From positions 1,736,001-1,800,000 of the forward strand of contig OY970321.1 in assembly GCA_963716735.1 (NCBI GenBank): 64,000 nt of DNA, given 5' to 3'. A program made the translations under genes and the position numbers. Of this stretch, positions 49,945 through 58,072 are shown one piece after another. Under the pieces are notes generated by a model that was not told the origin of the DNA, did no database searches, and worked only from the letters and a program-made list of their open reading frames with translations. This stretch comes from VRUE01 sp963716735. GTDB lineage: Bacteria > Actinomycetota > Thermoleophilia > Solirubrobacterales > 70-9. Each line of letters opens with the position of its first letter. Position 1 is the first letter of the stretch.

Positions 49945-50868
49945 ATGCCGTCTTCCTCATGGCCAGCCGTTTCCTATGAGGACTGGGCGGCGACCTGCGA
50001 CACGCTTCACGCCCACACCCAGGTGCTCGGCAAGCTGGCGGCGGAGCTCGCCCCGGCGGAGCCACAGCTTCAGCACGCGGCACTGCGCCTGACCGCGCGG
50101 GGGTGGGAGACGGCGCTGCTGCCGGCGCCCGACGGATCGGGCGCGCTGGTGGTCGCGCTGGACCTGCGCGCGCACGAGGCGGTCGTCGAGCACAGCGACG
50201 GGCGGGCGCTGCGCCTGCCGCTGACTCCGCACCGTGCCGTGGGCGAGGTGACGACCGGCCTGCTGGCGGCGGTCGGCGAGCTCGGCGGTCCGGTCGAGAT
50301 CGATCCCACCCCGCAGGAGGTCTCCTGGTCAGTCCCACTCGACACCGACGCCGAACACGCGACGTATGAGCCCGAACAGGTCGCCGACTATTTCGCCGCG
50401 GCGACCCAGGCCGCCCTCGTCCTCACCGCCTTCCGCGCTCCCTACCGCGGCCGCTCTTCTCCGGTAAACGCCTGGTGGGGCTCCTTCGACCTCGCCGTCA
50501 GCCTCTTCTCCGGTCTGCCTGCCGAGCCACCGTCGGAGGACTTCATCATGCGCAACGCGGGGGACGCGCAGCAGGTCGAGGTGGGCTGGTGGCCGGGTGA
50601 CGGTCGCTACGGCAGGGCCGCCTTCTACGCCTACGCCCACCCGGCGCCGGACGGGTTCAAGGGGGGCACGCTCGACCCGGACGCCTCACGCTGGGACGAC
50701 GCCCTTGGCGAGTACGTGCTCGACTGGGACGACGTGCGCGCCGCTCCCGACCCCCACGCCTACGCGCTCGGGTTCGCCCGCTCGGCCTTCCGCCACGCAT
50801 GCATGGTCTGCGGCTGGGACGAGACCCTCGCCGCCAGCGCCGAGGGCACGCCTCCCCCGGTCGTTTAG
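49945..50868 (+). CDS. DUF5996 family protein
   Basis: A 307-residue protein whose sequence follows the DUF5996 pattern: YEDWAATCDTLHAHTQVLGKLAAELAP, RGWETALLPAPDGSGALVVALDLRAHEAVVEHSDG, FRAPYRGRSSPVNAWWGSFDLAVSLFSG and FYAYAHPAPDGFKGGTLDPDASRWD. Its function is unknown, and it is common in actinobacteria. TATCTT ends 6 nt before ATG 49945, so translation may be leaderless. Confidence 0.88.
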   Translation: MPSSSWPAVSYEDWAATCDTLHAHTQVLGKLAAELAPAEPQLQHAALRLTARGWETALLPAPDGSGALVVALDLRAHEAVVEHSDGRALRLPLTPHRAVGEVTTGLLAAVGELGGPVEIDPTPQEVSWSVPLDTDAEHATYEPEQVADYFAAATQAALVLTAFRAPYRGRSSPVNAWWGSFDLAVSLFSGLPAEPPSEDFIMRNAGDAQQVEVGWWPGDGRYGRAAFYAYAHPAPDGFKGGTLDPDASRWDDALGEYVLDWDDVRAAPDPHAYALGFARSAFRHACMVCGWDETLAASAEGTPPPVV

Positions 50869-50924
50869 GTCAAACTCCTCAACCGATCTCTGTTCTCCAG
50901 GCGGGTCCCCAGAAAGGCGAGACG

Positions 50925-51767
50925 ATGGCGACGATCACCGAGCGCGAGGCGAGTCAGGTCGAGGCGGCAAACGCGGGCGGCCGCACTCCGGTCGTGTTCA
51001 TCCACGGGCTCTGGCTGCTCGCGAGCAGCTGGGAGCGCTGGGGGACGCTGTTCGAGGAGGCGGGCTACGCGCCGGTCCTGGCCGATTGGCCCGACGACCC
51101 GGCGACTGTCGAGGAGGCGCGGGCGAACCCGGCGACCTTCGCCGGCAAGGGGGTCGGCCAGGTCGCGGGGCACGTGGCGGAGGTGATCGGGGCGCTGAAC
51201 AAGAAGCCCGCCGTCATCGGTCATTCGTTCGGCGGCCTGATCACCCAGATCGTCGCCGGTCGCGGTCTCTCAGCCGTCTCAGTGGCGGTCGACCCGGCGC
51301 CCTTCCGCGGCGTGTTGCCGCTGCCGCTCGCAGCCATCAGGACGACCCTGCCGGTGCTGCAGAACCCACTCAACCGGGGCCGCGCGGTCACTCTCAGCTT
51401 CGATCAGTTCCGCTACGGCTGGGCCAATGCGGTCGACGAGGCCGAGGCCAGGCGCCTGCACGAGGAGTTCCACGTCGCCGCTCCCGGCAAGCCGATCTTC
51501 CAGGCGGCGATGGCGAACCTCAACCCGGGGACCGAGGTGAAGGTGGACAGCAGGAACCCGGAGCGGGGGCCGCTGCTGATCTTCACCGGCGAAAAGGACC
51601 ACGCCGTGCCGCCGGCGATGTCCAACGCCGCTTACAAGAAGCAGCGGCGCAACCCTGACGTGACCGAGTTGGCCGAGGTCCCCGACCGCGACCACTCGCT
51701 GACGATCGACAGCCGCTGGCGCGAGGTCGCCGAGCGCTCGCTCGGATTCGTCAAGCGCTTCGCCTAG
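50925..51767 (+). CDS. Alpha/beta-fold hydrolase
   Basis: A 280-residue serine hydrolase: VVFIHGLWLLASSWERW holds the oxyanion hole, AVIGHSFGGLITQIVAGRG is the nucleophile elbow (Ser in GHSFG), and LLIFTGEKDHAVPP and PDRDHSLTID carry the Asp and His. It is of the non-haem peroxidase/lysophospholipase-like kind. The substrate is unknown. GAAAGGCGAG precedes ATG 50925. Confidence 0.88.
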   Translation: MATITEREASQVEAANAGGRTPVVFIHGLWLLASSWERWGTLFEEAGYAPVLADWPDDPATVEEARANPATFAGKGVGQVAGHVAEVIGALNKKPAVIGHSFGGLITQIVAGRGLSAVSVAVDPAPFRGVLPLPLAAIRTTLPVLQNPLNRGRAVTLSFDQFRYGWANAVDEAEARRLHEEFHVAAPGKPIFQAAMANLNPGTEVKVDSRNPERGPLLIFTGEKDHAVPPAMSNAAYKKQRRNPDVTELAEVPDRDHSLTIDSRWREVAERSLGFVKRFA

Positions 51768-51804
51768 ATCGTCTACATATAGTCGAGTATCCTTGAGTGC
51801 CTGA

Positions 51805-52398
51805 ATGGCACCGGTGACCTTCATCACCCTCGGCCCGACCGGCACCTGCCACGAGCGGGCGGTGATGAACTACGCCACGTTTCAGGGGATAGACGATTAC
51901 GAGATCGAGCTGATCACCGATTTCTTCGTCGGCCTGGAGATGCTGCGTGAGACTCCCGGTGCCTTCCTCGTCCAGTGCAGCGCCCACCCGAAGGTGCACG
52001 AGATCACCGAGAAATACTGGACCGAGGTCTGGGTCGTCGACACCTTCATCTACCCGACCAAGCACCTGGTGCTGCTCAGCCGGCGCGAGGTCGAGCGGCC
52101 GCGCTCGCTCGGGATCGTCCCCGCGACCAAGGGCTACGTCGACCTCTCCCAGTGGGAGGAGGTGATCGACGTCGCCTCGAAGCCGATCGTCGCCGAAGAG
52201 CTGCTCGCCGGCCGCTACGACTCCGGCCTGACCCACATGGAGCACGTCGAGGAGCACGCCGACGAGCTCCGACTCGACCTCGACATCGGCGAAATCGACA
52301 CCACCTGGGTCGTCTACGGACGTGAGAAGCGCTTCCGGGGCGAGGTGATCGGCATCCCCTCGGCCGAGCTCTTCCGCCAGCCCCAGCCCGTCGCCTGA
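51805..52398 (+). CDS. Prephenate dehydratase-like protein (BacA-like)
   Basis: A 197-residue protein resembling the catalytic fold of prephenate dehydratase and the bacilysin protein BacA: FITLGPTGTCHERAVMNYATFQG, FLVQCSAHPKVHEITEKYWTEVWVVDTFIYPTKHLVLL, YDSGLTHMEHVEEHADEL. There is no ACT domain and no bacilysin cluster nearby, so the annotation BacA is by similarity only. A TATAGT (51778-51783) upstream gives it its own promoter. Confidence 0.7.
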   Translation: MAPVTFITLGPTGTCHERAVMNYATFQGIDDYEIELITDFFVGLEMLRETPGAFLVQCSAHPKVHEITEKYWTEVWVVDTFIYPTKHLVLLSRREVERPRSLGIVPATKGYVDLSQWEEVIDVASKPIVAEELLAGRYDSGLTHMEHVEEHADELRLDLDIGEIDTTWVVYGREKRFRGEVIGIPSAELFRQPQPVA

Positions 52399-52423
52399 TC
52401 GCCGGCCAATATCCTGGTCGGCC

Positions 52424-53185
52424 ATGAAGGTCGCGGTGGTCGGCGGAACCGGAGTCCTGGGCAAGCCCGTGGTGGCTGAGCTGGCCGCGCGGGGAGACGA
52501 GGTGGTGGCGTTGAGCCGCAAGCCCGGAAGGACGATGCCCGAGGGGGTTTCGCACCAGCGCGTCGACCTGACCACCGGCGACGGCCTGGCTGAGGCGCTC
52601 GCCGACGTCGAGGTCATCGTCGACGCCTCGAACTCGAGCACGCCGCGGCGCGCGGCGCCGGTCATGGTCGAGGGCACGAAGCGGCTGCTGCGCGCCGGGG
52701 CGGAGGCCGGCGCCCGGCACTACGTCGGCGTCTCGATCGTCGGCTGCGAGCGGGTGCCGATGGCCTACTACAAGGTCAAGGTCGAGCAGGAGGAGGCGAT
52801 CGCCGCCGGTGCGATGCCCTGGAGCCTGTTGCGCGCGACCCAATTCCACACGCTGATCGACTACCTGTTCAAGCGCGACGCGCGCTTCGGGATCGTCCGG
52901 TCTGGCAGCGCCCGCTTCCAGCCGATCGACCCGTCGCTGGTGGCGGAACGCTTGGCCGCGGCGGCCCACGCCGACCCAGCCGGCCGGCTCCCGGACGTCG
53001 CCGGCCCCGAGGTGCTGACGCTGTCCGAGCTGGCCAGGGCCTGGCGGCGGGCGGGCCACAGGGCGCTTCCGCTGCGCTTCCCGATGATCGGCCCGATCGG
53101 TCGCCCGCTGCGCGAAGGCGCGCTCTGCAACCCGGACGCGGCGGCCGGCGGTCGCACCTTCGAGCAGTGGCTCGGCGATGCCTGA
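52424..53185 (+). CDS. NmrA-like NAD(P)-binding protein
   Basis: A 253-residue atypical SDR: VAVVGGTGVLGKPVVAELAARGDEVVALSRKPG binds the cofactor, VEVIVDASNSSTPRRAAPVMVEGTKRLLRAGAEAG follows, and ARHYVGVSIVGCERVPMAYYKVKVEQEE carries the YxxxK-like pair. It belongs to the NmrA/SDR a5 type, acting on quinones or as a sensor. It overlaps the following membrane protein gene by 8 bp. Confidence 0.88.
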   Translation: MKVAVVGGTGVLGKPVVAELAARGDEVVALSRKPGRTMPEGVSHQRVDLTTGDGLAEALADVEVIVDASNSSTPRRAAPVMVEGTKRLLRAGAEAGARHYVGVSIVGCERVPMAYYKVKVEQEEAIAAGAMPWSLLRATQFHTLIDYLFKRDARFGIVRSGSARFQPIDPSLVAERLAAAAHADPAGRLPDVAGPEVLTLSELARAWRRAGHRALPLRFPMIGPIGRPLREGALCNPDAAAGGRTFEQWLGDA

Positions 53186-53624
53186 CGGCGGCCTCGCCGA
53201 GATGCGCTCGGCCGCTGCAGCCCGCGTCGCGCTGGTGATCCTCTTCCTCTCCGGCGCGTCGATCGGAGTCGTCGCGGCGTTCGCGCCGCACGCCTTCTAC
53301 GAGGACTTCCCCTTCCTCCGCCACTGGGTCGACCTGCTCCCCCCCTACAACGAGCACCTGGTCACCGACGTCGGCGGTCTCTACCTCGGCTTCACCGTCC
53401 TCTTCGGCTGGGCGGCCTGGAAGCTGGAGCCGACCCTGGTCCGCGCCGTCTGCGTCGCCTGGCTGCTGACCGAGGTGCTGCACCTCGGCTTCCACGCAAC
53501 CCACCTCGATAACTTCGACACCGCCGACGCGATCGGCCAAGTGGCGTCGCTCGCCTTCCTGCTGGTCCCGCCCGCCGTGGCGATCTGGGCCGTGGCCGAG
53601 GATCCAGCTCAGGCGACCTCGTAG
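53178..53624 (+). CDS. Small four-helix membrane protein
   Basis: A 148-residue protein with about four hydrophobic segments (ARVALVILFLSGASIGVVAAFAP, DVGGLYLGFTVLFGWAAWKL, LVRAVCVAWLLTEVLHLGFH, AIGQVASLAFLLVPPAVAIWAV) and a conserved-looking loop FYEDFPFLRHWVDLLPPYNEH. It resembles small uncharacterised actinobacterial membrane proteins. It overlaps the NmrA-like gene and is probably co-translated. Confidence 0.7.
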   Translation: MPDGGLAEMRSAAAARVALVILFLSGASIGVVAAFAPHAFYEDFPFLRHWVDLLPPYNEHLVTDVGGLYLGFTVLFGWAAWKLEPTLVRAVCVAWLLTEVLHLGFHATHLDNFDTADAIGQVASLAFLLVPPAVAIWAVAEDPAQATS

Positions 53625-54934
53625 ACGTCCCACTCGTCGGCGACGCCCTTGAGCTCGTGGCGGCCGAAGGGGTCGAACCTGACGCCCGAGCCGACGGCGA
53701 GGTCGCGAACCGTGCGCGACGCGAGGACGGTGCCCGCGCCGGCCAGGGCCGCGATGCGAGCGGCGACGTGAACCGCGATGCCACCGACGTCGTCGCCGAT
53801 CAGCTCGACCTCGCCGGTGTGCAGGCCGGCCCGCACCTCGATCCCCAGCGAAGGCATGTCCTCGACTATCGCTCGCGCGCACTCGGCGCCCCGGGTGGGA
53901 CCGTCGAAGATCGCCAGGAAGCCGTCGCCGGTCGTCTTGATCTCGCGACCTTCGAAGCGCCGCAGCCGATCGCGGATCAGCATCTGGTGCTCCTCCAGCA
54001 GGTCGCGCCAGCGACGGTCGCCCATCTCACCGGCGAGGCGGGTCGAGTCGACGATGTCGGTGAAGAGCACCGTCGCCAGCACCCGCTCGGGCGCCGGGCC
54101 CGGTCGCACCCCGGTGAGGAACTCCTCGATCGCGTCCAGGGCCGCGCCGCTGTCTCCGACCCAGGGGAAGTGGTCCTCGCCCTCGAGCTCGGCGTAGCGG
54201 CCGGCGTCGATCTCGCCGGCGAGCCAGCGCGCCGCGCGGTAGTTGACGGCGCGATCCTGGCGGCGGTGCAGGACCAGGGTCGGAGCTTGGATCAGCGGCA
54301 GGGCATCGCGCACGTCGGTGTCGAGGAACATCTCGAAGAGCTGCTGGACGCGCATCGGGCTTGCCGCCTGGCGCTCGAAGCGAGCCTGGAACTCGCGGGC
54401 ACGAGGATCGGCGGCCATGCTCGGCGAGAAGATCTCGATCGTCGCGCCCTGACCCCACATCGGGCCGATCAGCTCCTCCTGCGCTTCCCGTGCGGCCTCC
54501 TTCTCCGGTGCCCAGGGGTAATCGGGGGCGGCGGTCGAGCGCGCCATCGCCCCCCACAGGACCAGGGCCGAGGTGCGCTCCGGGTAGCTGGCGGCGAAAA
54601 GCATGCACATCGTCGCCCCCTCGGACATGCCGAGCAGGGCGGCGCGCTCGGAACCCGCCGCGTCCATCACCGCACGTACGTCGTCCATCCGCTCCTCCAA
54701 CGTCGGCGCTCCGGCCACGGGATCGGAGAGGCCGACGCCGCGGCGGTCGAAGACGAGAACCCGGGCGAAGGAGCCGAGCCGGCGCAGGAAGTGCGACATC
54801 GCCGGGCTCTCCCACATCAGGTCGAGGTGGGAGAGGAAGGGGAAGGCGAGGACCAGGTCCATCTCCCCCTCGCCGAACACCTGGTAGGCGATGCCGACCT
54901 CTCCGCTGCGCGCGTAGTGGGTCTCGGGTGGCAT
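53609..54934 (-). CDS. Alpha/beta hydrolase fused to class III adenylate/guanylate cyclase
   Basis: A 441-residue two-domain protein. Residues 1-280 are an alpha/beta hydrolase with the elbow LLGMSEGATM (Ser in GMSEG), LVFDRRGVGLSDP and a catalytic-His region GEDHFPWVGD. Residues 295-441 are a class III cyclase: VLATVLFTDIVDSTRLAGEMGDRRWRDLLEEH with the metal Asp residues, KTTGDGFLAIFDGPTRGAECA, and VRAGLHTGEVELIGDDVGGIAVHVAARI. ATG 54934 is chosen because the upstream open frame is shadow sequence. The hydrolase part probably senses a small molecule, as in related actinobacterial fusions. Confidence 0.9.
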   Translation of the reverse strand: MPPETHYARSGEVGIAYQVFGEGEMDLVLAFPFLSHLDLMWESPAMSHFLRRLGSFARVLVFDRRGVGLSDPVAGAPTLEERMDDVRAVMDAAGSERAALLGMSEGATMCMLFAASYPERTSALVLWGAMARSTAAPDYPWAPEKEAAREAQEELIGPMWGQGATIEIFSPSMAADPRAREFQARFERQAASPMRVQQLFEMFLDTDVRDALPLIQAPTLVLHRRQDRAVNYRAARWLAGEIDAGRYAELEGEDHFPWVGDSGAALDAIEEFLTGVRPGPAPERVLATVLFTDIVDSTRLAGEMGDRRWRDLLEEHQMLIRDRLRRFEGREIKTTGDGFLAIFDGPTRGAECARAIVEDMPSLGIEVRAGLHTGEVELIGDDVGGIAVHVAARIAALAGAGTVLASRTVRDLAVGSGVRFDPFGRHELKGVADEWDVYEVA

Positions 54935-54992
54935 CCTGCCGACCACAGTACCTCGGTAGCTTCCGCGTTCAACCTCGAACTCTGGAGTGGTA

Positions 54993-56009
54993 ATGGCAGA
55001 CGAGAACCGAGCGCGAGCCGGCATCGAAGTCGAAGGGCTGGTGCGCGAGTTCAAGAACGGGCCGCGGGCGGTCGACGGAATCGATCTGCAGGTGGCGCCC
55101 GGGGCGATCTACGGCTTCCTCGGTCCCAACGGGGCGGGCAAGTCGACCACGGTGCTGATGCTGACGACCCTGCTGCCGCCGACGGCCGGGACGGCGCGGG
55201 TGGCCGGCTTCGACATCGTCGCCGAGGGCGGCCGGGTGCGCGGTGCGATCGGCGCCGCGCTGCAGGAGGCCGCGCTCGACCCGCTGCTGACCGGGCGCGA
55301 GCACATGCGGCTGCAGACCGCCCTACACGGCCTGCCGAAGGCCGAGCGCAGCGAGCGCTCCGACGAGCTGCTCGCCCGGGTCGGCCTCTCCGAAGCGGCG
55401 GACCGCAAGGTCGGTGGCTACTCGGGGGGGATGAAGCGACGGCTCGACCTGGCGCTCGCGCTCGCCCATCGGCCGCGCATCCTCTTTCTCGACGAGCCGA
55501 CCACCGGTCTCGACATCCAGAGCCGCACGGCGCTCTGGGACGAGGTCGCGCGGCTCGCCTCCGAGGAGGGCGTCACCGTCTTCCTCACCACGCAGTACCT
55601 GGAGGAGGCCGACGCGCTCGCCGACCGGGTCGGGATCATCGACCACGGCAGGATCGTCGCCGAGGGCACGCCGGCGGAGCTCAAGGCCGAGATCGGTCGC
55701 CCCACGGTGGAGGCGGTCCCCCGCGACCGGGGCGACCAGGAACGGGTGGCGCGGGCTCTGCAGCCGTTCGGCGAGAAATGCGGCACCACCCACCGCGGTG
55801 GCGCCTCGGTCCTGCTCGCGGGTGGCGAGTCACAGCTCGCCGACGTGGTCCGCGCGCTCGATGCGGAGGGGATCGCGATCGAGCAGTTGCAGCTGCACGC
55901 CCCCTCGCTCGACGACGTCTTCCTCGCCAAGACGGGCCGCTCGCTGGAGGGGGCGGGAGAGGAGGAGGCCGAGGCCGACAGCGGGGAAATGGAGGCGGTG
56001 CGGGCGTGA
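54993..56009 (+). CDS. ABC transporter ATP-binding protein, DrrA-like
   Basis: A 338-residue ATPase of the daunorubicin resistance/ABC-2 type: Walker A GPNGAGKSTT, Q-loop in GAALQEAALDPLLTG, signature YSGGMKRRLDLALAL, Walker B ILFLDEPTTGLD, then TTQYLEEADALADR. The C-terminal extension with QLQLHAPSLDDVFLAKTGRSLE is characteristic of DrrA-like subunits. It overlaps the first permease by 4 bp (GTGA) and probably drives export of a hydrophobic compound or lipid. Confidence 0.92.
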   Translation: MADENRARAGIEVEGLVREFKNGPRAVDGIDLQVAPGAIYGFLGPNGAGKSTTVLMLTTLLPPTAGTARVAGFDIVAEGGRVRGAIGAALQEAALDPLLTGREHMRLQTALHGLPKAERSERSDELLARVGLSEAADRKVGGYSGGMKRRLDLALALAHRPRILFLDEPTTGLDIQSRTALWDEVARLASEEGVTVFLTTQYLEEADALADRVGIIDHGRIVAEGTPAELKAEIGRPTVEAVPRDRGDQERVARALQPFGEKCGTTHRGGASVLLAGGESQLADVVRALDAEGIAIEQLQLHAPSLDDVFLAKTGRSLEGAGEEEAEADSGEMEAVRA

Positions 56010-56785
56010 GCGCTGGCCTCTCCACCCAGGTCGGGCAGCTTGCCCGCCGCTCGGTGCTGCGCACGCTGCGCCAGCCGGGGCAGATCGTGCCGGCGCTGGT
56101 CTTCCCCCTCTTCCTGCTCGCGGTCAACTCGGGTGGGCTCAAAGACGCGACCAACCTGCCCGGCTTCCCGACCGACTCCTACCTCACCTTCGCCCTCGCC
56201 GTGCCCTTCATGCAGGGGGCGCTGTTCTCGGTGATGAACGCCGGCACCGACCTCGCTCGCGACATCGAGACCGGCTTCCTCAACCGGCTGGCGCTGACGC
56301 CGCTGCGCGGTGCGGCGCTGCTCAGCGGGCTGCTCGCGGGGGCGGTGGTCCTCGGTCTGGTCCAGGCGGTCACCTACCTCTCGGTCGGGCTGATCGCGGG
56401 CGCGGAACTCGCCGCCGGCTTCGGCGGCGCCCTGGTGATCGTCGCCCTCTCGGTCTCGATCACCGTCGCCTTCGGCACGATCGGGCTCTTCGCCGCGCTG
56501 CGCACCGGCTCGGGCGAGGCGGTCCAGGGCCTCTTCCCGCTCTTCTTCGTCGTCCTCTTCCTCTCCTCGATGGCGCTGCCGCTGGAACTGCTGCAGACCG
56601 ACTGGTTCCACGCGGTCGCCAGCGCCAACCCGGTCTCCTACCTGCTGCAGGCCTTCCGCTCGCTGCTGATCGAAGGCTGGAACCTCGGCGACCTGGCCCT
56701 CGGCTTCGGCATCGCGGCCGCCGTCCTGATGATCGGCATGCTCGCCGCGTCCTCGGCCTTGAAGACGAGGCTGGTGAGAACGTGA
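56006..56785 (+). CDS. ABC-2 type transporter permease 1 (DrrB-like)
   Basis: A 259-residue permease with about six membrane helices (IVPALVFPLFLLAVNSGG, LTFALAVPFMQGALFSV, GAALLSGLLAGAVVLGLVQAV, LVIVALSVSITVAFGTIGLFAAL, LFFVVLFLSSMALPLELL, IAAAVLMIGMLAASSAL) and the ABC-2 motif RDIETGFLNRLALTPLR before the second pair. The GTG start overlaps the ATPase stop, and its own stop overlaps the next GTG. Confidence 0.9.
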   Translation: MSAGLSTQVGQLARRSVLRTLRQPGQIVPALVFPLFLLAVNSGGLKDATNLPGFPTDSYLTFALAVPFMQGALFSVMNAGTDLARDIETGFLNRLALTPLRGAALLSGLLAGAVVLGLVQAVTYLSVGLIAGAELAAGFGGALVIVALSVSITVAFGTIGLFAALRTGSGEAVQGLFPLFFVVLFLSSMALPLELLQTDWFHAVASANPVSYLLQAFRSLLIEGWNLGDLALGFGIAAAVLMIGMLAASSALKTRLVRT

Positions 56786-57546
56786 CCCGCAAGATCGCCC
56801 TCGCCGTCGCCTGGCGCAGCATCCACAACTTCCTCACCAACCCGGCCTTCCTCGCGCCCGGGATCCTCTTCCCGCTCTTCTTCTTCACCGCCTTCGCCGG
56901 CGGCCTCTCGGCGATCGCCGGTGCGCCTGGCTTCGACTTCCCCAGCGGCTACACCGCTTTCCAATTCGTCTTCGTCCTGCTCCAGTCGGCGGCCTTCGGC
57001 GGCGTCTTCACCGGCTTCGGCATCGCCCGCGATTTCGAGACCGGCTTCGCCCGGCGCTACCTGCTGGCGGCGACCGACCGGCGCGGCATCGTCGGCGGCT
57101 ACGCCCTGGCGGCGCTGGTGCGGGCACTGATCACCTGGGCGGTGCTGACCGCGGTCGCCCTCATCGCCGGCATGGAAGTCGGCGGTGCGGGGGTCGAACT
57201 GGTCGGTCTCTACGGGCTCGCCGTGCTCGTGAACCTGACGGCGACGCTGTGGGCAGCGGGCGTGGCCATGCGCGTGCGCTCGATCCAGGGCGGCCCCCTC
57301 ATGCAGTTCCCCGTCTTCCTGATCCTCTTCCTCGCACCCGTCTACGTGCCGCTCGAGCTGCTCAGCGGCTGGATCCACGCGGTCGCCTCGGTCAACCCCG
57401 TCACCGCCCTGCTCGAGTCGGGCCGCGGCTTCATCTCCGGCGACCCCACCGTGGTCGCCCTGTCCTTCGCGGTCGCCCTCGTCCTGCCTCTGCTTTTCGC
57501 TTTCTGGGCCCGAAGCGGCCTCAGCCGAGCCGAAGCCGCGGGCTGA
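56782..57546 (+). CDS. ABC-2 type transporter permease 2 (DrrB-like)
   Basis: A 254-residue permease, homologous to the preceding one: FLAPGILFPLFFFTAFAGGL, RDFETGFARRYLLAATDRRGI, a central hydrophobic set, and FPVFLILFLAPVYVPLELLSGWIHAVASVNPVTALLE. The transporter is thus probably one ATPase with two different membrane subunits. The GTG start overlaps the previous stop codon. Confidence 0.9.
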   Translation: MTRKIALAVAWRSIHNFLTNPAFLAPGILFPLFFFTAFAGGLSAIAGAPGFDFPSGYTAFQFVFVLLQSAAFGGVFTGFGIARDFETGFARRYLLAATDRRGIVGGYALAALVRALITWAVLTAVALIAGMEVGGAGVELVGLYGLAVLVNLTATLWAAGVAMRVRSIQGGPLMQFPVFLILFLAPVYVPLELLSGWIHAVASVNPVTALLESGRGFISGDPTVVALSFAVALVLPLLFAFWARSGLSRAEAAG

Positions 57547-57563
57547 GCGATCCAGCCGGCGTT

Positions 57564-57679
57564 AGGAGCTATCCCGGTAGGGGTGAAACGTCTTGTACTT
57601 TTTCGTTGAGCGCAGTCGGGCGCCAGCTCAACCCCGACCCACCGAAAAGTTAAGTGAAACCCCTACCGGGATAGCTCCT
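57564..57679. repeat. Palindromic repeat element, copy 1
   Basis: A 116 bp element bounded by a perfect 20 bp inverted repeat (57564-57583 AGGAGCTATCCCGGTAGGGG; 57660-57679 its complement). The interior has a nested inverted pair (TACTTTTTCG and CGAAAAGTTA). A second copy lies at 60366-60480. It sits between the convergent ends of the ABC operon and the VOC gene and contains no gene. It may be a bidirectional terminator, REP-like element or MITE. Confidence 0.8.
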
Positions 57680-57686
57680 CTCACCC

Positions 57687-58055
57687 TCAGTCAGAACCCT
57701 TGACCAGCCCGATCAAATGACCCTCCGGGTCCTTGAACTGCCCCAACTCGATCGAGTCCATGACTTTCTCCGGACCCATCACCCGCGTCCCACCGAGACT
57801 CTCCGCCTTCTGCAGCGCCTCCTCGATGTCGGGCACGGCGATGTAGAAGGTGACGTGCCCCTCGTAGCCGTCGGGCCCGGTGGCGATGCCGCCGCCGATG
57901 CTGCCGATGCTCGAAGGGTTGTCCTCGCCTTTGACGATCCCGTATTTCATCGGGTTGCCGGCGTCGATGTCCCACCCGAACAGCTCGGCGTAGTAGCTCT
58001 GCAGCTTGGCTCCATCCTTGCCGATGACCTCGAAATGAACGACTGGCTGTCCCAT
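57687..58055 (-). CDS. VOC-family protein
   Basis: A 122-residue glyoxalase-fold protein: VVHFEVIGKDGAKLQSYYAELFGWDID, GGGIATGPDGYEGHVTFYIAVPDIEEALQKAESLGG, LGQFKDPEGHLIGLVKG. The DPEGHLIGL ending is typical. It is encoded 17 nt after the MFS efflux gene, so it may bind or modify the same compound. Confidence 0.88.
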   Translation of the reverse strand: MGQPVVHFEVIGKDGAKLQSYYAELFGWDIDAGNPMKYGIVKGEDNPSSIGSIGGGIATGPDGYEGHVTFYIAVPDIEEALQKAESLGGTRVMGPEKVMDSIELGQFKDPEGHLIGLVKGSD

Positions 58056-58072
58056 GATCTCTCCTCTTGTAG

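Noticed and set aside
53657..56785. 1042-codon open frame on the plus strand
   Set aside because: Only its last 259 codons (from GTG 56006) are a real gene, the first ABC permease. The rest is antisense to the cyclase fusion and out of frame with the ABC ATPase.
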